NCBI GenBank assembly: GCA_947066815.1 | Contig: CAMSZT010000005.1 | Coordinates: 1-64,000, forward strand | Source of the DNA: an uncultured Lachnotalea sp. | GTDB taxonomy: Bacteria > Bacillota > Clostridia > Lachnospirales > Lachnospiraceae | Reading direction: 5' to 3' | DNA length: 64,000 nucleotides | Shown here: positions 1-7,677 of the stretch, one piece after another | Layout: every line of letters begins with the position of its first letter | Position numbering within the stretch: the first letter of the stretch is position 1 | Translations under genes and position numbers: made by a program | The notes under the pieces: generated by a model | The model's input: the letters and a program-made list of their open reading frames with translations, nothing else | The model's database searches: none | What the model was told of the DNA's origin: nothing

Positions 1-780
1 TACCTGGGATCACTCGGATGCGCTGGCAATGATCATGGGGGTATATGTAGTAGGGTTGATGAAAATAATATCTGTGATTCCATAATCAATAAGATTTTTG
101 ACGCAATACAGAAATGTCCTATGGCAATTTGTGATTTAAGCAATAGAAATCCCAATGTTTTATATGAATTAGGGCTAAGACAGGCATATGATAAGCCAGT
201 AGTATTGATTCAGGATGATAAAACACAAAAGATTTTTGATGTAGCTGGAATAAAAACTGTCTTTTATAAGAGTACAAGGTTTTACGAAGATGTAATGGAA
301 GCCAGGGAAAAAATTAAAAAAGCTATTTTAGCGACAAAAGAAGGGGAAGAAAATACGCTGGCAAAAGTTATAAAGGTGAATGCAGCAGATTTTTCTCAGA
401 TTGAAGTGTCTCAGGAGGATAAGATAAATATAATATTAGCAGGAATTTATAGTGAACTTAGGGAATTAAAAAATAAAGGGCAAGACGGTCTTCTGGGTTT
501 AGTTTCAACAGAATTAAAAAAGAGTAGTAGTGTTGAAAAATCTCAAAATTTCTTGGAAGTTATAATAGAATGTGATGATTTTGAAATGGCGAAAGCTTTT
601 GCGGATAAACTTAATAGTTCTTCTGCATTATCTCAGATAGGTATAGAAAATGAAAATAATAGTTGGCGGTTAATATTTATTATAAATAATAATCGGTGGC
701 ATATTAATGCGTTAAAAAACTATATATATGATGTTGCTGTTAAATTTAATGTAAAGGTTGTTTACATATATTGTAATTAA
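1..780 (+). CDS. TIR/deoxyribosyltransferase-like nucleotide-binding protein (5' partial)
   Basis: The frame is open from base 1, so the ATG at 121 in the ORF track is internal and the true start lies left of the window. The segment 'CDLSNRNPNVLYELGLRQA' followed by 'DKPVVLIQDD' is the signature of a nucleoside 2-deoxyribosyltransferase/TIR-like Rossmann domain, with an upstream 'SRVDE' that also fits the family. The remaining C-terminal part (about 150 residues) has a possible short coiled segment and no domain I recognise. Proteins of this kind often act as NAD or nucleotide-consuming effectors or as sensors in defence systems; that role is inference here. The gene is much more AT-rich than the late phage genes after it, suggesting separate acquisition as an accessory gene of the prophage. 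It ends with TAA and is followed by a terminator about 185 bases on. Confidence 0.6.
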   Translation, partial: YLGSLGCAGNDHGGICSRVDENNICDSIINKIFDAIQKCPMAICDLSNRNPNVLYELGLRQAYDKPVVLIQDDKTQKIFDVAGIKTVFYKSTRFYEDVMEAREKIKKAILATKEGEENTLAKVIKVNAADFSQIEVSQEDKINIILAGIYSELRELKNKGQDGLLGLVSTELKKSSSVEKSQNFLEVIIECDDFEMAKAFADKLNSSSALSQIGIENENNSWRLIFIINNNRWHINALKNYIYDVAVKFNVKVVYIYCN

Positions 781-964
781 CTTAACTTATTTGCATGATT
801 TATTCATAAACATTTATTACAGATTTGGCAGAACCAAAGAAACCACAATATTTTAAAATGTGCACACAAATGCACTCGTCAGTGTGGTATTATTGTATCA
901 TTGGAAAAGGTTAAAAAAACAGTACCGCCCATATCACAGTATTGTATATACCCTCAGAAGCACA

Positions 965-1003
965 GGGCCGCTTTATATACCTCTATATAGAGCAGCCCTT
1001 TTT
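965..1003 (+). terminator. Intrinsic terminator-like hairpin after accessory gene
   Basis: GGGC (965-968) pairs with GCCC (995-998). After a small internal loop, CTTTATATA (971-979) pairs with TATATAGAG (984-992) around a four-base loop. A run of five T follows at 999-1003. This would isolate the late operon from upstream transcription. Confidence 0.6.
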
Positions 1004-1164
1004 ATATCGCATTATATACAACGGTGCAGAGTACCGCACACAGGGAGACAGAGCACACAGCAGCAGGGCAGGCACAGCATACAGCGCATACCTTAAGTCA
1101 TAGTGAGCAGCAGCACAGAGCACAGCTTACACATAGAGACAAGGCAGCGCACGCCCTTCTACCG

Positions 1165-1178
1165 TTGCGACGTCGCAA
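1165..1178. promoter_or_regulatory. Perfect palindrome TTGCGACGTCGCAA
   Basis: A 14-base perfect palindrome in the non-coding leader. The same 14-mer, extended to 16 bases, recurs at 7491-7506 inside the protease gene, and a two-mismatch version is at 2073-2086. This looks like a binding site for a phage dimeric DNA-binding protein; the factor is unknown. Confidence 0.4.
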
Positions 1179-1361
1179 GAGACACAAGACACAGAGAGCC
1201 CAGGCCATAGGCCGAAGGCTTAAACAGAGAGAGGGGACCGCAGCGCAAAACAAAAAGGTACTTCCTGGAGCAAATAAGCACTGCGGGGCGAGGAAGGCCC
1301 GGTATTTTCCTCCATGAAAACAAAAAGATTTTTTACCTTTCGTTACGTAAAGGGCTGTTTT

Positions 1362-1389
1362 GATAACGGGATAGCCCAAAACGATAACG
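1362..1389 (+). promoter_or_regulatory. GATAACG direct repeats before the late operon
   Basis: GATAACG at 1362-1368 and again at 1383-1389, with start positions 21 bases apart (two helical turns), 34 bases upstream of the first late gene. An adjacent 8-bp palindrome TTACGTAA lies upstream. The arrangement would suit an activator-binding site; the function is inferred. Confidence 0.3.
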
Positions 1390-1422
1390 ATTTTTTATTT
1401 TGATGAGAGAGGGGGCGGCTCA

Positions 1423-2688
1423 ATGCGGCTGGAAAAGAGATTGCTCACAGACCTGAAGCCCGCAGCGTATAACCCGCGCAAAGCATTCAAGCCGGGAGAT
1501 GATGAATATGAGAAGCTGGCTGCCAGCATAAAGCGCCACGGCTACATAGATCCCATAGTAATAAACGAGGACGGGACCATCATAGGAGGCCATCAGCGGC
1601 GGACCGTTATGATGGATCTGGGCTATACGGAAGCCGAGGTCATTATCGTCTCCATTCCCGATAAGAACAGTGAGATCGCGGCAAATATTGCGCTTAACCA
1701 GATCACGGGAGAATTTGAAAAAGATGTCCTCATGGGTCTCCTTATCCGGCTTGAAGATGCAGGGTATGACACGATGGCTGTTGGTTTTAATTCTCATGAT
1801 CTATCAGAGCTTTTCACAGAGGCAGACCTTACGCGGGAAGCCAGTGAAGACCACTATGACATAGAGCAGGCGGCCAGGAAAGCAGAAGAGGAGGAGCCGG
1901 TCACAAAGTATGGTGATATATGGCAGCTGGGAGAACACCGCTTGATGTGCGGCGACGCTTCTGATTTTTCGGATGCAGGGATCCTTATGGCAGGTTCCGC
2001 CGCGGATCTTATGATCATGGCTCCGCCGGGTAACACAAGCTACGATTTTCTTTTCGGGGTATTTTCCAATATTTGCGGTGTCGCAAGAGCGGGAGCCGCT
2101 GCCTACGTGTTCCATGCAGAAAGCGAGGGCCTGACCTTCCGCCAGGCTTTTGATGCTTCCGGTTTTAAGCTGGGACAAGTCTTGATCTGGGAAAAGGATC
2201 AGTTTGTTATAGGCCGTCAGGATTATCACTGGAGACACGAGCCGATCTTATACGGCTGGAAGGAAGGGGCGGCCCATTATTTCATAAATGACCGCAGTCA
2301 GGATACCGTTTTTATTGAGGACGATATCGACCTTTCAGCCATGAAAAAACAGGATCTTATCGCTTATATTGAAAGGATCCGTGAGGAGCTTACGGCACAT
2401 GCCTCCGTACAATACGAAAAGAGACCGGCTCGCGGTAATATGCACCCGACAATGAGGCCGGTGGGGCTTATCGGCCGCCTTATGGCAAACAGCAGCCGGC
2501 GCGGGGAACTTGTCGCAGACTTTTTCGGCGGATCCGGCACCACCATGATCGCGGCGGAGCAGCTGGGGCGCGTCGCATATCTTATGGAGATAAGTCCGAA
2601 ATACTGCGATATCATTGTAAACCGGTGGGAGGAGTATACCGGAAAGAAGGCTGTAAAGGTGAGAGGAGGCGATATGTATGGCAGATAA
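1423..2688 (+). CDS. ParB-like domain / DNA methyltransferase fusion with degenerate catalytic motif
   Basis: 421 residues. The N-terminus is a ParB/sulfiredoxin-type domain ('NPRKAFKPGDDEYEKLAASI' then 'IIGGHQRR'). The C-terminal half is a DNA N4/N6 methyltransferase domain: it keeps 'GRQDYHWRHEPILYGWKEGA', the 'HPTMRPVGLIGRL' strand and the SAM-binding 'FFGGSGTT'. Where family members have the catalytic DPPY, this protein reads 'APPGN' near residue 203, and the segment after it looks about 20 residues shorter than usual. It may therefore be catalytically dead and act as a DNA-binding or packaging-associated protein. Phage homologues sit directly before terminase genes, as here. A G-rich stretch (GAGAGGGGGCGG) lies upstream of the ATG. 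The end overlaps the small terminase gene by 11 bases. Confidence 0.85.
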   Translation: MRLEKRLLTDLKPAAYNPRKAFKPGDDEYEKLAASIKRHGYIDPIVINEDGTIIGGHQRRTVMMDLGYTEAEVIIVSIPDKNSEIAANIALNQITGEFEKDVLMGLLIRLEDAGYDTMAVGFNSHDLSELFTEADLTREASEDHYDIEQAARKAEEEEPVTKYGDIWQLGEHRLMCGDASDFSDAGILMAGSAADLMIMAPPGNTSYDFLFGVFSNICGVARAGAAAYVFHAESEGLTFRQAFDASGFKLGQVLIWEKDQFVIGRQDYHWRHEPILYGWKEGAAHYFINDRSQDTVFIEDDIDLSAMKKQDLIAYIERIREELTAHASVQYEKRPARGNMHPTMRPVGLIGRLMANSSRRGELVADFFGGSGTTMIAAEQLGRVAYLMEISPKYCDIIVNRWEEYTGKKAVKVRGGDMYGR

Positions 2689-3253
2689 AGAGGGGGCCGC
2701 TTCCGGCGGCGTGCAGTTTGTGAGAGTTGAAGTGATAAGCCAGCTGTTCGGAGTTTCCGTCCGCAGGGTGCAGCAGCTCACCCAGGAGGGTATCATAGGG
2801 ACGACAGAGATTCCGGGCCAGGGCCGGCGCTATGAGCTGGTGCCGACGATCAAGACATATATCCAGTATCTGAGTGATAAAGCATACGGGAAGTCAAGAT
2901 CGGAAAAAGAGGCGGAGCTTAAAGAACAGAAGCTGCAGGCGGAGATCGCCTTAAAAGAGTCCCAGGGAGAGATGCACCGGATGCGCCGCGAGATCGCGGC
3001 CGGGAAATACTTAGATGCAGAGGAGGTGGCGCTGGATTATCAGAAATTTTTTGTGGTCTTTAAACGCTTCGCACTGAGCATACCTGCCCGCCTTGTAAGC
3101 ATGATCAGCGATCGGGTGGCGCCGTTGGAGGCCAGGAAGATCGAGAAGGAGATGAACGGAGAAGTCAAGCGGATGCTTACCGCTTTCGTTATCGCCGGAG
3201 CTGCAGAAAGACCGGAGGCAGACAAGGAAAAGGGAGCCGGTGGTGAAACCTAA
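2678..3253 (+). CDS. Phage terminase small subunit (Nu1-like)
   Basis: 191 residues. The N-terminus has a winged-helix/MerR-like DNA-binding segment ('ISQLFGVSVRRVQQLTQEG'), followed by a long charged helix ('SRSEKEAELKEQKLQAEIAL') and a C-terminal helical region for contact with the large subunit. The layout matches the lambda Nu1 family of packaging recognition subunits, which bind the cos region and recruit the ATPase. GAGGAGGC lies 4-11 bases before the ATG. The gene overlaps both neighbours, which supports translational coupling in a packaging module. Confidence 0.8.
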   Translation: MADKEGAASGGVQFVRVEVISQLFGVSVRRVQQLTQEGIIGTTEIPGQGRRYELVPTIKTYIQYLSDKAYGKSRSEKEAELKEQKLQAEIALKESQGEMHRMRREIAAGKYLDAEEVALDYQKFFVVFKRFALSIPARLVSMISDRVAPLEARKIEKEMNGEVKRMLTAFVIAGAAERPEADKEKGAGGET

Positions 3254-5162
3254 GCGGTTACGGATGCGGAAATATACCTGCAAGGAGTACATAAAAGGCG
3301 CGCTTGAATCCTTGAAGCCCCCGGAAAGTATCACAGTATCAGAGTGGGCCGAGAAGTACAGAGTCCTTGACAGCAAGACATCGGCAGAACCCGGTCCCTG
3401 GAATAATGACCGGACACCGTATCTTAAAGGGATCATGGATGAATTCACCAATTATGAGACCGAGGAGATCATTTTTGTAAAGCCGACACAGGTCGGCGGA
3501 ACAGAGGCGATGAACAATATGCTCGGTTATGTGATCCAGCAGGATCCGTCACCGACAGAAGTCGTATATCCGACGGAGACTCTGGCCGAGACGATCTCAA
3601 ACCAGCGCCTGCAGCCTATGATCACATCCTCGGAACCGTTACGCAGGAAATACGACGCGAACAGTTCAAAACTTGAGCTTAACTTTTCGGATATGTTCGT
3701 AAAGATCGTGGGAAGTAACAGCCCGGTCGGGGTTGCTTCCTTTGCGATGAAATACCTTTTTATAGACGAGGTTGACAAATTCCCGGGAGCCAGCAAAAAG
3801 GAGGCAGATCCGGTAAGCCTGGCAGAAGAGCGTACAAAGACTTTCCGGGGACGGAAGATCTTTAAGACTTCCACGCCGACGATCCGGACCGGGCATATCT
3901 GGAGCGCAAAGGAAAATGCGGATGCGGAGAAGCATTATTTCATACCGTGCCCGCACTGCGGCGAGTTCATAGAGCTGCATTTCTCGAATCTTAGATGGCC
4001 CGGCAAAGATAAGGACATGGTGGAGGCCTATGGGGCCGAGAGCATAAAGGAGCAGCTTGAGGCACTGGAGCCGGATCCGGAAAGCGAGGGCTTGAGCGAT
4101 GCGGACCGGGCAGAATTTGCTTTTTATGTCTGCCAGGAGTGCGGCTGCGTAATTACGGATCTGCAGAAACAGCAGGCAGTAAAGCGCGGCCATTGGGAAA
4201 CCGTGAGCAGCCGGACCCAATTTGTAAAGAAGGTTTGTTTCTGGATCAATACGCTTTACAGCCCCTTTGTCCGATTTTCCGAGATCGCCAAGAAGTTTAT
4301 GGACAGCAAAAACGATCCGGAGAAATTGCAAAACTTTGTGAACAGCTGGCTGGCGGAGCCCTGGGAGGATACCAGGCTGAAGACGACAAAGGAACTTGTG
4401 CTTGAGCGCCAGACGGAACTGCCGGCCTACATCGTACCGGAGTGGACGAAGCTGCTGACCGGCGGCGTAGATGTGCAGGAAAGCAGCATTTACTGGACCA
4501 TACGGGCCTGGGGAGACTATATCACAAGCCAGAACATAGCCCACGGCCAGGCTTACGGCTTTGCGGAGGTTGAAGCTGTGATGAATATGGAATTCAAGAC
4601 ACTGTCCGGTCTTCCCTTTGTGGTGAACCTTTGCTTAATAGATTCCGGCCACGATACAGACAACGTATACGATTTTTGCGCACTCAATTCAGAGTGGGCG
4701 CTGCCTTGCAAGGGAGCCAGCAATCCCATGCAGAATCATTTCAAGATAAGCGTGATCAATAAAGACAGCAGCAAAGCATATGGAATGAATCTTGTCATTG
4801 TGGATGGCGGTAAATATAAAGACATGATCGCCGGACGCCTTCGCAAGCCGAACGGCCGGGGAAGCTGGATGGTATATAAGGACTGTGACGAAGAATATGC
4901 CGAACAGGTGACGGCCGAACACAAGATAAACGTAAAGAACGGATCCAAAGTAAGGCAGGAATGGGTACAGAAGACCAGCCACGCCGACAATCATCTTCTT
5001 GATTGCGAGGTGTATGCAATGGCTGCCGCTGATACTTTAGGGGTAAGGATGCTCCACCTGCAGACCATGGAGGAGCAGGACAGGGAAGCGGTGAAACCGC
5101 CAGAACCGCCGCCGGAGGAAGGCTGGATCCGGCAGAACGATGAATGGATCAGGGAGGGATAA
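3240..5162 (+). CDS. Phage terminase large subunit (GpA family)
   Basis: 640 residues, close to the usual size for lambda GpA-type terminases. The N-terminal ATPase shows the Walker A-like 'KPTQVGGTE' (residues 81-89) and Walker B 'YLFIDEVDK' (172-180). Two zinc-binding pairs, 'CPHCG' and 'CQECGC', lie in the middle. The C-terminal nuclease has acidic motifs around 'GVDVQ' and 'IDSGHDTDNV'. It packages phage DNA into the prohead and makes the terminal cuts. The start is GTG, overlapping the small subunit by 14 bases; a later ATG in frame would remove only a few residues. Confidence 0.92.
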   Translation: MVKPKRLRMRKYTCKEYIKGALESLKPPESITVSEWAEKYRVLDSKTSAEPGPWNNDRTPYLKGIMDEFTNYETEEIIFVKPTQVGGTEAMNNMLGYVIQQDPSPTEVVYPTETLAETISNQRLQPMITSSEPLRRKYDANSSKLELNFSDMFVKIVGSNSPVGVASFAMKYLFIDEVDKFPGASKKEADPVSLAEERTKTFRGRKIFKTSTPTIRTGHIWSAKENADAEKHYFIPCPHCGEFIELHFSNLRWPGKDKDMVEAYGAESIKEQLEALEPDPESEGLSDADRAEFAFYVCQECGCVITDLQKQQAVKRGHWETVSSRTQFVKKVCFWINTLYSPFVRFSEIAKKFMDSKNDPEKLQNFVNSWLAEPWEDTRLKTTKELVLERQTELPAYIVPEWTKLLTGGVDVQESSIYWTIRAWGDYITSQNIAHGQAYGFAEVEAVMNMEFKTLSGLPFVVNLCLIDSGHDTDNVYDFCALNSEWALPCKGASNPMQNHFKISVINKDSSKAYGMNLVIVDGGKYKDMIAGRLRKPNGRGSWMVYKDCDEEYAEQVTAEHKINVKNGSKVRQEWVQKTSHADNHLLDCEVYAMAAADTLGVRMLHLQTMEEQDREAVKPPEPPPEEGWIRQNDEWIREG

Positions 5163-5164
5163 GG

Positions 5165-5386
5165 ATGGCAGATATAGCGACGGCAAAGGAGATGCTCGAC
5201 CAGGTAAATGCAGCTATCACAAGTGTACTTGCAGGTGGCCAGTCTTATAAGATTGGATCCCGTCAGCTTAACCGGGCCGATCTCGCCAAGCTTTATGAGA
5301 TGCAGAGGGACCTTCAGGCTCAGGTGGCGGATGGGACCCCCGGATTTTTAGACGATACCTATGTCGCAGTCTTTGAGGGGAGGTGA
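5165..5386 (+). CDS. Small head-tail joining protein (gpW/DUF6148-like)
   Basis: 73 residues from the ATG at 5165. I prefer this to the GTG/ATG further upstream in the track because AGGGAGGGATAAGG immediately precedes it and it starts just after the terminase stop. The pattern 'ITSVLAGGQSYKIGSRQLNR' followed by 'ADLAKLYEMQRDL' is typical of small phage proteins located between terminase and portal, comparable with lambda gpW. It is probably a structural connector that completes the head before tail attachment. The portal start overlaps its stop. Confidence 0.65.
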   Translation: MADIATAKEMLDQVNAAITSVLAGGQSYKIGSRQLNRADLAKLYEMQRDLQAQVADGTPGFLDDTYVAVFEGR

Positions 5387-5391
5387 GGCCG

Positions 5392-7080
5392 GTGGGCAAT
5401 TTTTTAGACAGCATTATCAGCTTCTTTTCCCCGGAAGCCGGAGCCAGGCGGGAAGCCTGGAGACAGAGTCTAAATGAGATACGCAGCTACGATGCGGGGA
5501 ATTATGACCGGCTTAACGCCGGGTGGATCACCTATAATCAATCGGCGGAGAATACGGACCGGTACAGCAGGGAGACCGTAAGGGCCAGGGCACGGGATCT
5601 TGAGCGGAACAGCGATATGGCCAACAGTGTGATCGGGGCGTATAAGCGCAATATCGTGGGCCTCGGTGTAACCCTGCGGGCCAACACGCCAAGCGAGAAA
5701 TTGAACGATCGGATAGAGGGGGCCTGGAGGGAGTGGTGCAAAAGGAAAAACTGTGACGTTACGGAAACGCAGAGTTTTTCGCAGATGACCAGAATGGCGG
5801 TCGAACGGAAGAAGGTGGACGGAGGGATTCTTTTTAAGAAATGCTATCTGCGCGGCGGTGTTGTCCCCTTCCGGTTACAGGCCCTGGAGGTTGACGAGCT
5901 GGACACCACGGCCGTGACGCCGCACGGCAAAGGGAACCGTGTGGTGGGCGGGATCGAGTACAACAGCTACAACAAGCCGATGGGATACTGGATCCGCCAG
6001 TACAGTATAGATGGATTCTCGAATATAGACCCAATTTATGTTCCGGCGAAAGATATCATTTTTATTTTCACGAAGCGACGGCCTTCCCAGATCAGGGAAA
6101 TGAGTGACTTAAGTCCGACCATAACCCGGATCCGGGATGCGAACGAGTTTATGACTGCCGTGAGCGTAAAGGAGCGTATAGCAGCCTGTCTTTCTGTTTT
6201 TATTAAAAAGACGATACCGACGATCGGATTCGGACGCGGGACATCTCCTGAGCCGAAGGCCGGTCCACGGATCAGCTATGAGGGGAAAAACATAAGCCCC
6301 GGTATGATAAAGGAGCTCAACGCAGGGGATGAGATCCAGGTGGTAAACCCGACCGGCCAGGCCACCGACGCCGCGAGCTACATTAAGCTGCAGCAGCGCC
6401 TGATCGGAGCGGGCCAGGGCCTGAGCTATGAGGCTACCAGCCGCGACATGAGCCAGAGCAATTACAGCAGCGCCCGCCAGGGGATCATCGAGGATGAGCA
6501 GACTTACATCGAGGACAGCGAGCTGTTTGACGAGTTCCGCGATGAGGTTTACGAAACCTTTGTCATATCCGGCGTCCTTTCCGGTCTTTTTGATATCAAA
6601 GATTTTTGGAATCCGGAGAAAAGAAAAAAATACCTGGCCCATGAGTGGATCGCAGCGCCCAAGCGCTGGATCGACCCGCTCAAAGAAGTACAGGCAATGA
6701 AAACGGCAGTGCAGACCGGTCAGAAAACCTTCCAGCAGGCAGCAGCCGAAAACGGTAAGGACTGGAAAGACATGATCGACAATATGGCGGAGGTTTTGGA
6801 GTACGGCCGGAAAAAAGGGATAGAATTGGGAGGCGTAATCTATGACAGAGATGCAGGAGAGCTCACGCCGGCTGACGATGAGCCAGAACAGACAGATCCG
6901 GTGCCGGGCGGCCCAGGAACCGAAGGAGAGGCCCCAGGAGAAGCCCCAGGCGGCCCAGGAGGGCAAGAAACCGGAGCAGGCGGAGAAACCTCAGGGGACG
7001 GACAAGAAGCCCCAGAAGAGGCCGCAGGGGACGCCACAGGAGGGCAGGAAAGCGGAGCAGAAGCAAACGGCGGGAAATAA
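5392..7080 (+). CDS. Phage portal protein (lambda gpB family)
   Basis: 562 residues from the GTG at 5392, which has GGGGAGGTGAG at a good distance; the track's GTG at 5383 would overlap the previous stop codon and is less well placed. The sequence has lambda-type portal features: 'SDMANSVIGAYKRNIVGLGV', a mid-region 'RIRDANEFMTAVSVKERIAA', and 'YEATSRDMSQSNYSSARQGI', the conserved stem and clip region. The portal forms the dodecameric ring through which DNA enters. The last 80 residues are a Pro/Gly/Glu/Ala-rich low-complexity tail encoded by DNA that also encodes the start of the next gene in another frame. Confidence 0.9.
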   Translation: MGNFLDSIISFFSPEAGARREAWRQSLNEIRSYDAGNYDRLNAGWITYNQSAENTDRYSRETVRARARDLERNSDMANSVIGAYKRNIVGLGVTLRANTPSEKLNDRIEGAWREWCKRKNCDVTETQSFSQMTRMAVERKKVDGGILFKKCYLRGGVVPFRLQALEVDELDTTAVTPHGKGNRVVGGIEYNSYNKPMGYWIRQYSIDGFSNIDPIYVPAKDIIFIFTKRRPSQIREMSDLSPTITRIRDANEFMTAVSVKERIAACLSVFIKKTIPTIGFGRGTSPEPKAGPRISYEGKNISPGMIKELNAGDEIQVVNPTGQATDAASYIKLQQRLIGAGQGLSYEATSRDMSQSNYSSARQGIIEDEQTYIEDSELFDEFRDEVYETFVISGVLSGLFDIKDFWNPEKRKKYLAHEWIAAPKRWIDPLKEVQAMKTAVQTGQKTFQQAAAENGKDWKDMIDNMAEVLEYGRKKGIELGGVIYDRDAGELTPADDEPEQTDPVPGGPGTEGEAPGEAPGGPGGQETGAGGETSGDGQEAPEEAAGDATGGQESGAEANGGK

Positions 7081-7663
7081 GTCTTTTACAAGGGAGTTTA
7101 CTGGAGGAAGCGCGATCCGGGCCCTGGAGGGCGAAGGGAACGAAAGAAAGTTTGTGCTGAGTTTTTCCAGCGAGGAGCCATACAACCGCTGCTGGTGCGT
7201 TGAGATATTGGATCACGCACCCGGAGCCGTAAACCTTACCCGCCTTAACGATATTGGTGTCCTTCTGTTTAACCATAAGAGAGACGCGGTGCTGGGGCGT
7301 ATCGACCGGGCCTGGATCGAAGGGGACCGGGGATATGCGGAAGTAGAATTTGACACCGATGAAGCCGCAGAGGTCATTTACCAGAAGGTCAGGAGCGGTA
7401 CCCTGAAAGGTGTTTCTGTTGGGTACCTGATCGAGAGCATCGAGGAGGTCATGCCGGGCAGGACAAGCGCCGACGGCAGGTTCACCGGCCCTTGCGACGT
7501 CGCAAGAAAGTGGGAACCTTTTGAGATCTCCATTGTTTCAGTACCGGCAGACCCTACCGTCGGAGTAGGCCGGGAGTTTGAGGAAAACGGCGGGACAGGA
7601 GGGAAGCGCGCGCCGTCACTTCGTGAGCGGCAGCTTCAGATAAACATCAATAAATCTTTATAG
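6842..7663 (+). CDS. Prohead maturation protease (HK97/S78-like)
   Basis: 273 residues. From about residue 80 the sequence follows the HK97 prohead protease family: 'GVLLFNHKRDAVLGRID' supplies the histidine and 'TLKGVSVGYLIES' the serine nucleophile, with 'EPFEISIVSVPADP' near the end. It cleaves scaffold segments during capsid maturation. The first 80 residues are Lys/Gln/Pro/Glu rich and overlap the portal gene by 239 bases in a different frame. GGGAGGCG lies 7 bases before the ATG, so translation from inside the portal gene is plausible. An alternative start is the ATG at 6878, still inside the overlap. No start exists after the overlap that would keep the protease core intact. Confidence 0.85.
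   Translation: MTEMQESSRRLTMSQNRQIRCRAAQEPKERPQEKPQAAQEGKKPEQAEKPQGTDKKPQKRPQGTPQEGRKAEQKQTAGNKSFTREFTGGSAIRALEGEGNERKFVLSFSSEEPYNRCWCVEILDHAPGAVNLTRLNDIGVLLFNHKRDAVLGRIDRAWIEGDRGYAEVEFDTDEAAEVIYQKVRSGTLKGVSVGYLIESIEEVMPGRTSADGRFTGPCDVARKWEPFEISIVSVPADPTVGVGREFEENGGTGGKRAPSLRERQLQININKSL
7491..7506. promoter_or_regulatory. 16-bp perfect palindrome CTTGCGACGTCGCAAG
   Basis: A second perfect copy of the palindrome at 1165, now 16 bases, within the protease coding sequence. Sharing a 14-base perfect palindrome over 6.3 kb is unlikely by chance. It may be a phage-specific protein-binding site. Confidence 0.4.
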
Positions 7664-7677
7664 GAGGTAGGAACACC

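Larger units (their letters stand above)
781..1422 (+). other. Non-coding leader upstream of phage late operon
   Basis: This 642-base gap holds no convincing gene. ORFs 860-1096 and 1024-1317 have low-complexity translations (Q/H/R/T rich) and no good ribosome binding site. Inside it are a terminator-like hairpin (965-1003), a strikingly T-poor stretch from about 1022 to 1310, a perfect 14-bp palindrome TTGCGACGTCGCAA (1165-1178), and two GATAACG heptamers exactly 21 bases apart (1362 and 1383) just before the late operon. The position, directly before methyltransferase and terminase genes, suggests a regulatory leader, an activator-binding region or a non-coding RNA. Large structured RNAs such as ROOL and GOLLD are known in Firmicutes prophages, but I cannot match this sequence to them by eye. 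Confidence 0.5.

Noticed and set aside
860-1317. ORFs of 78 and 97 residues in the phage leader
   Set aside because: Low-complexity translations in a T-poor stretch, no ribosome binding site and a terminator at the start of the region; treated as non-coding.
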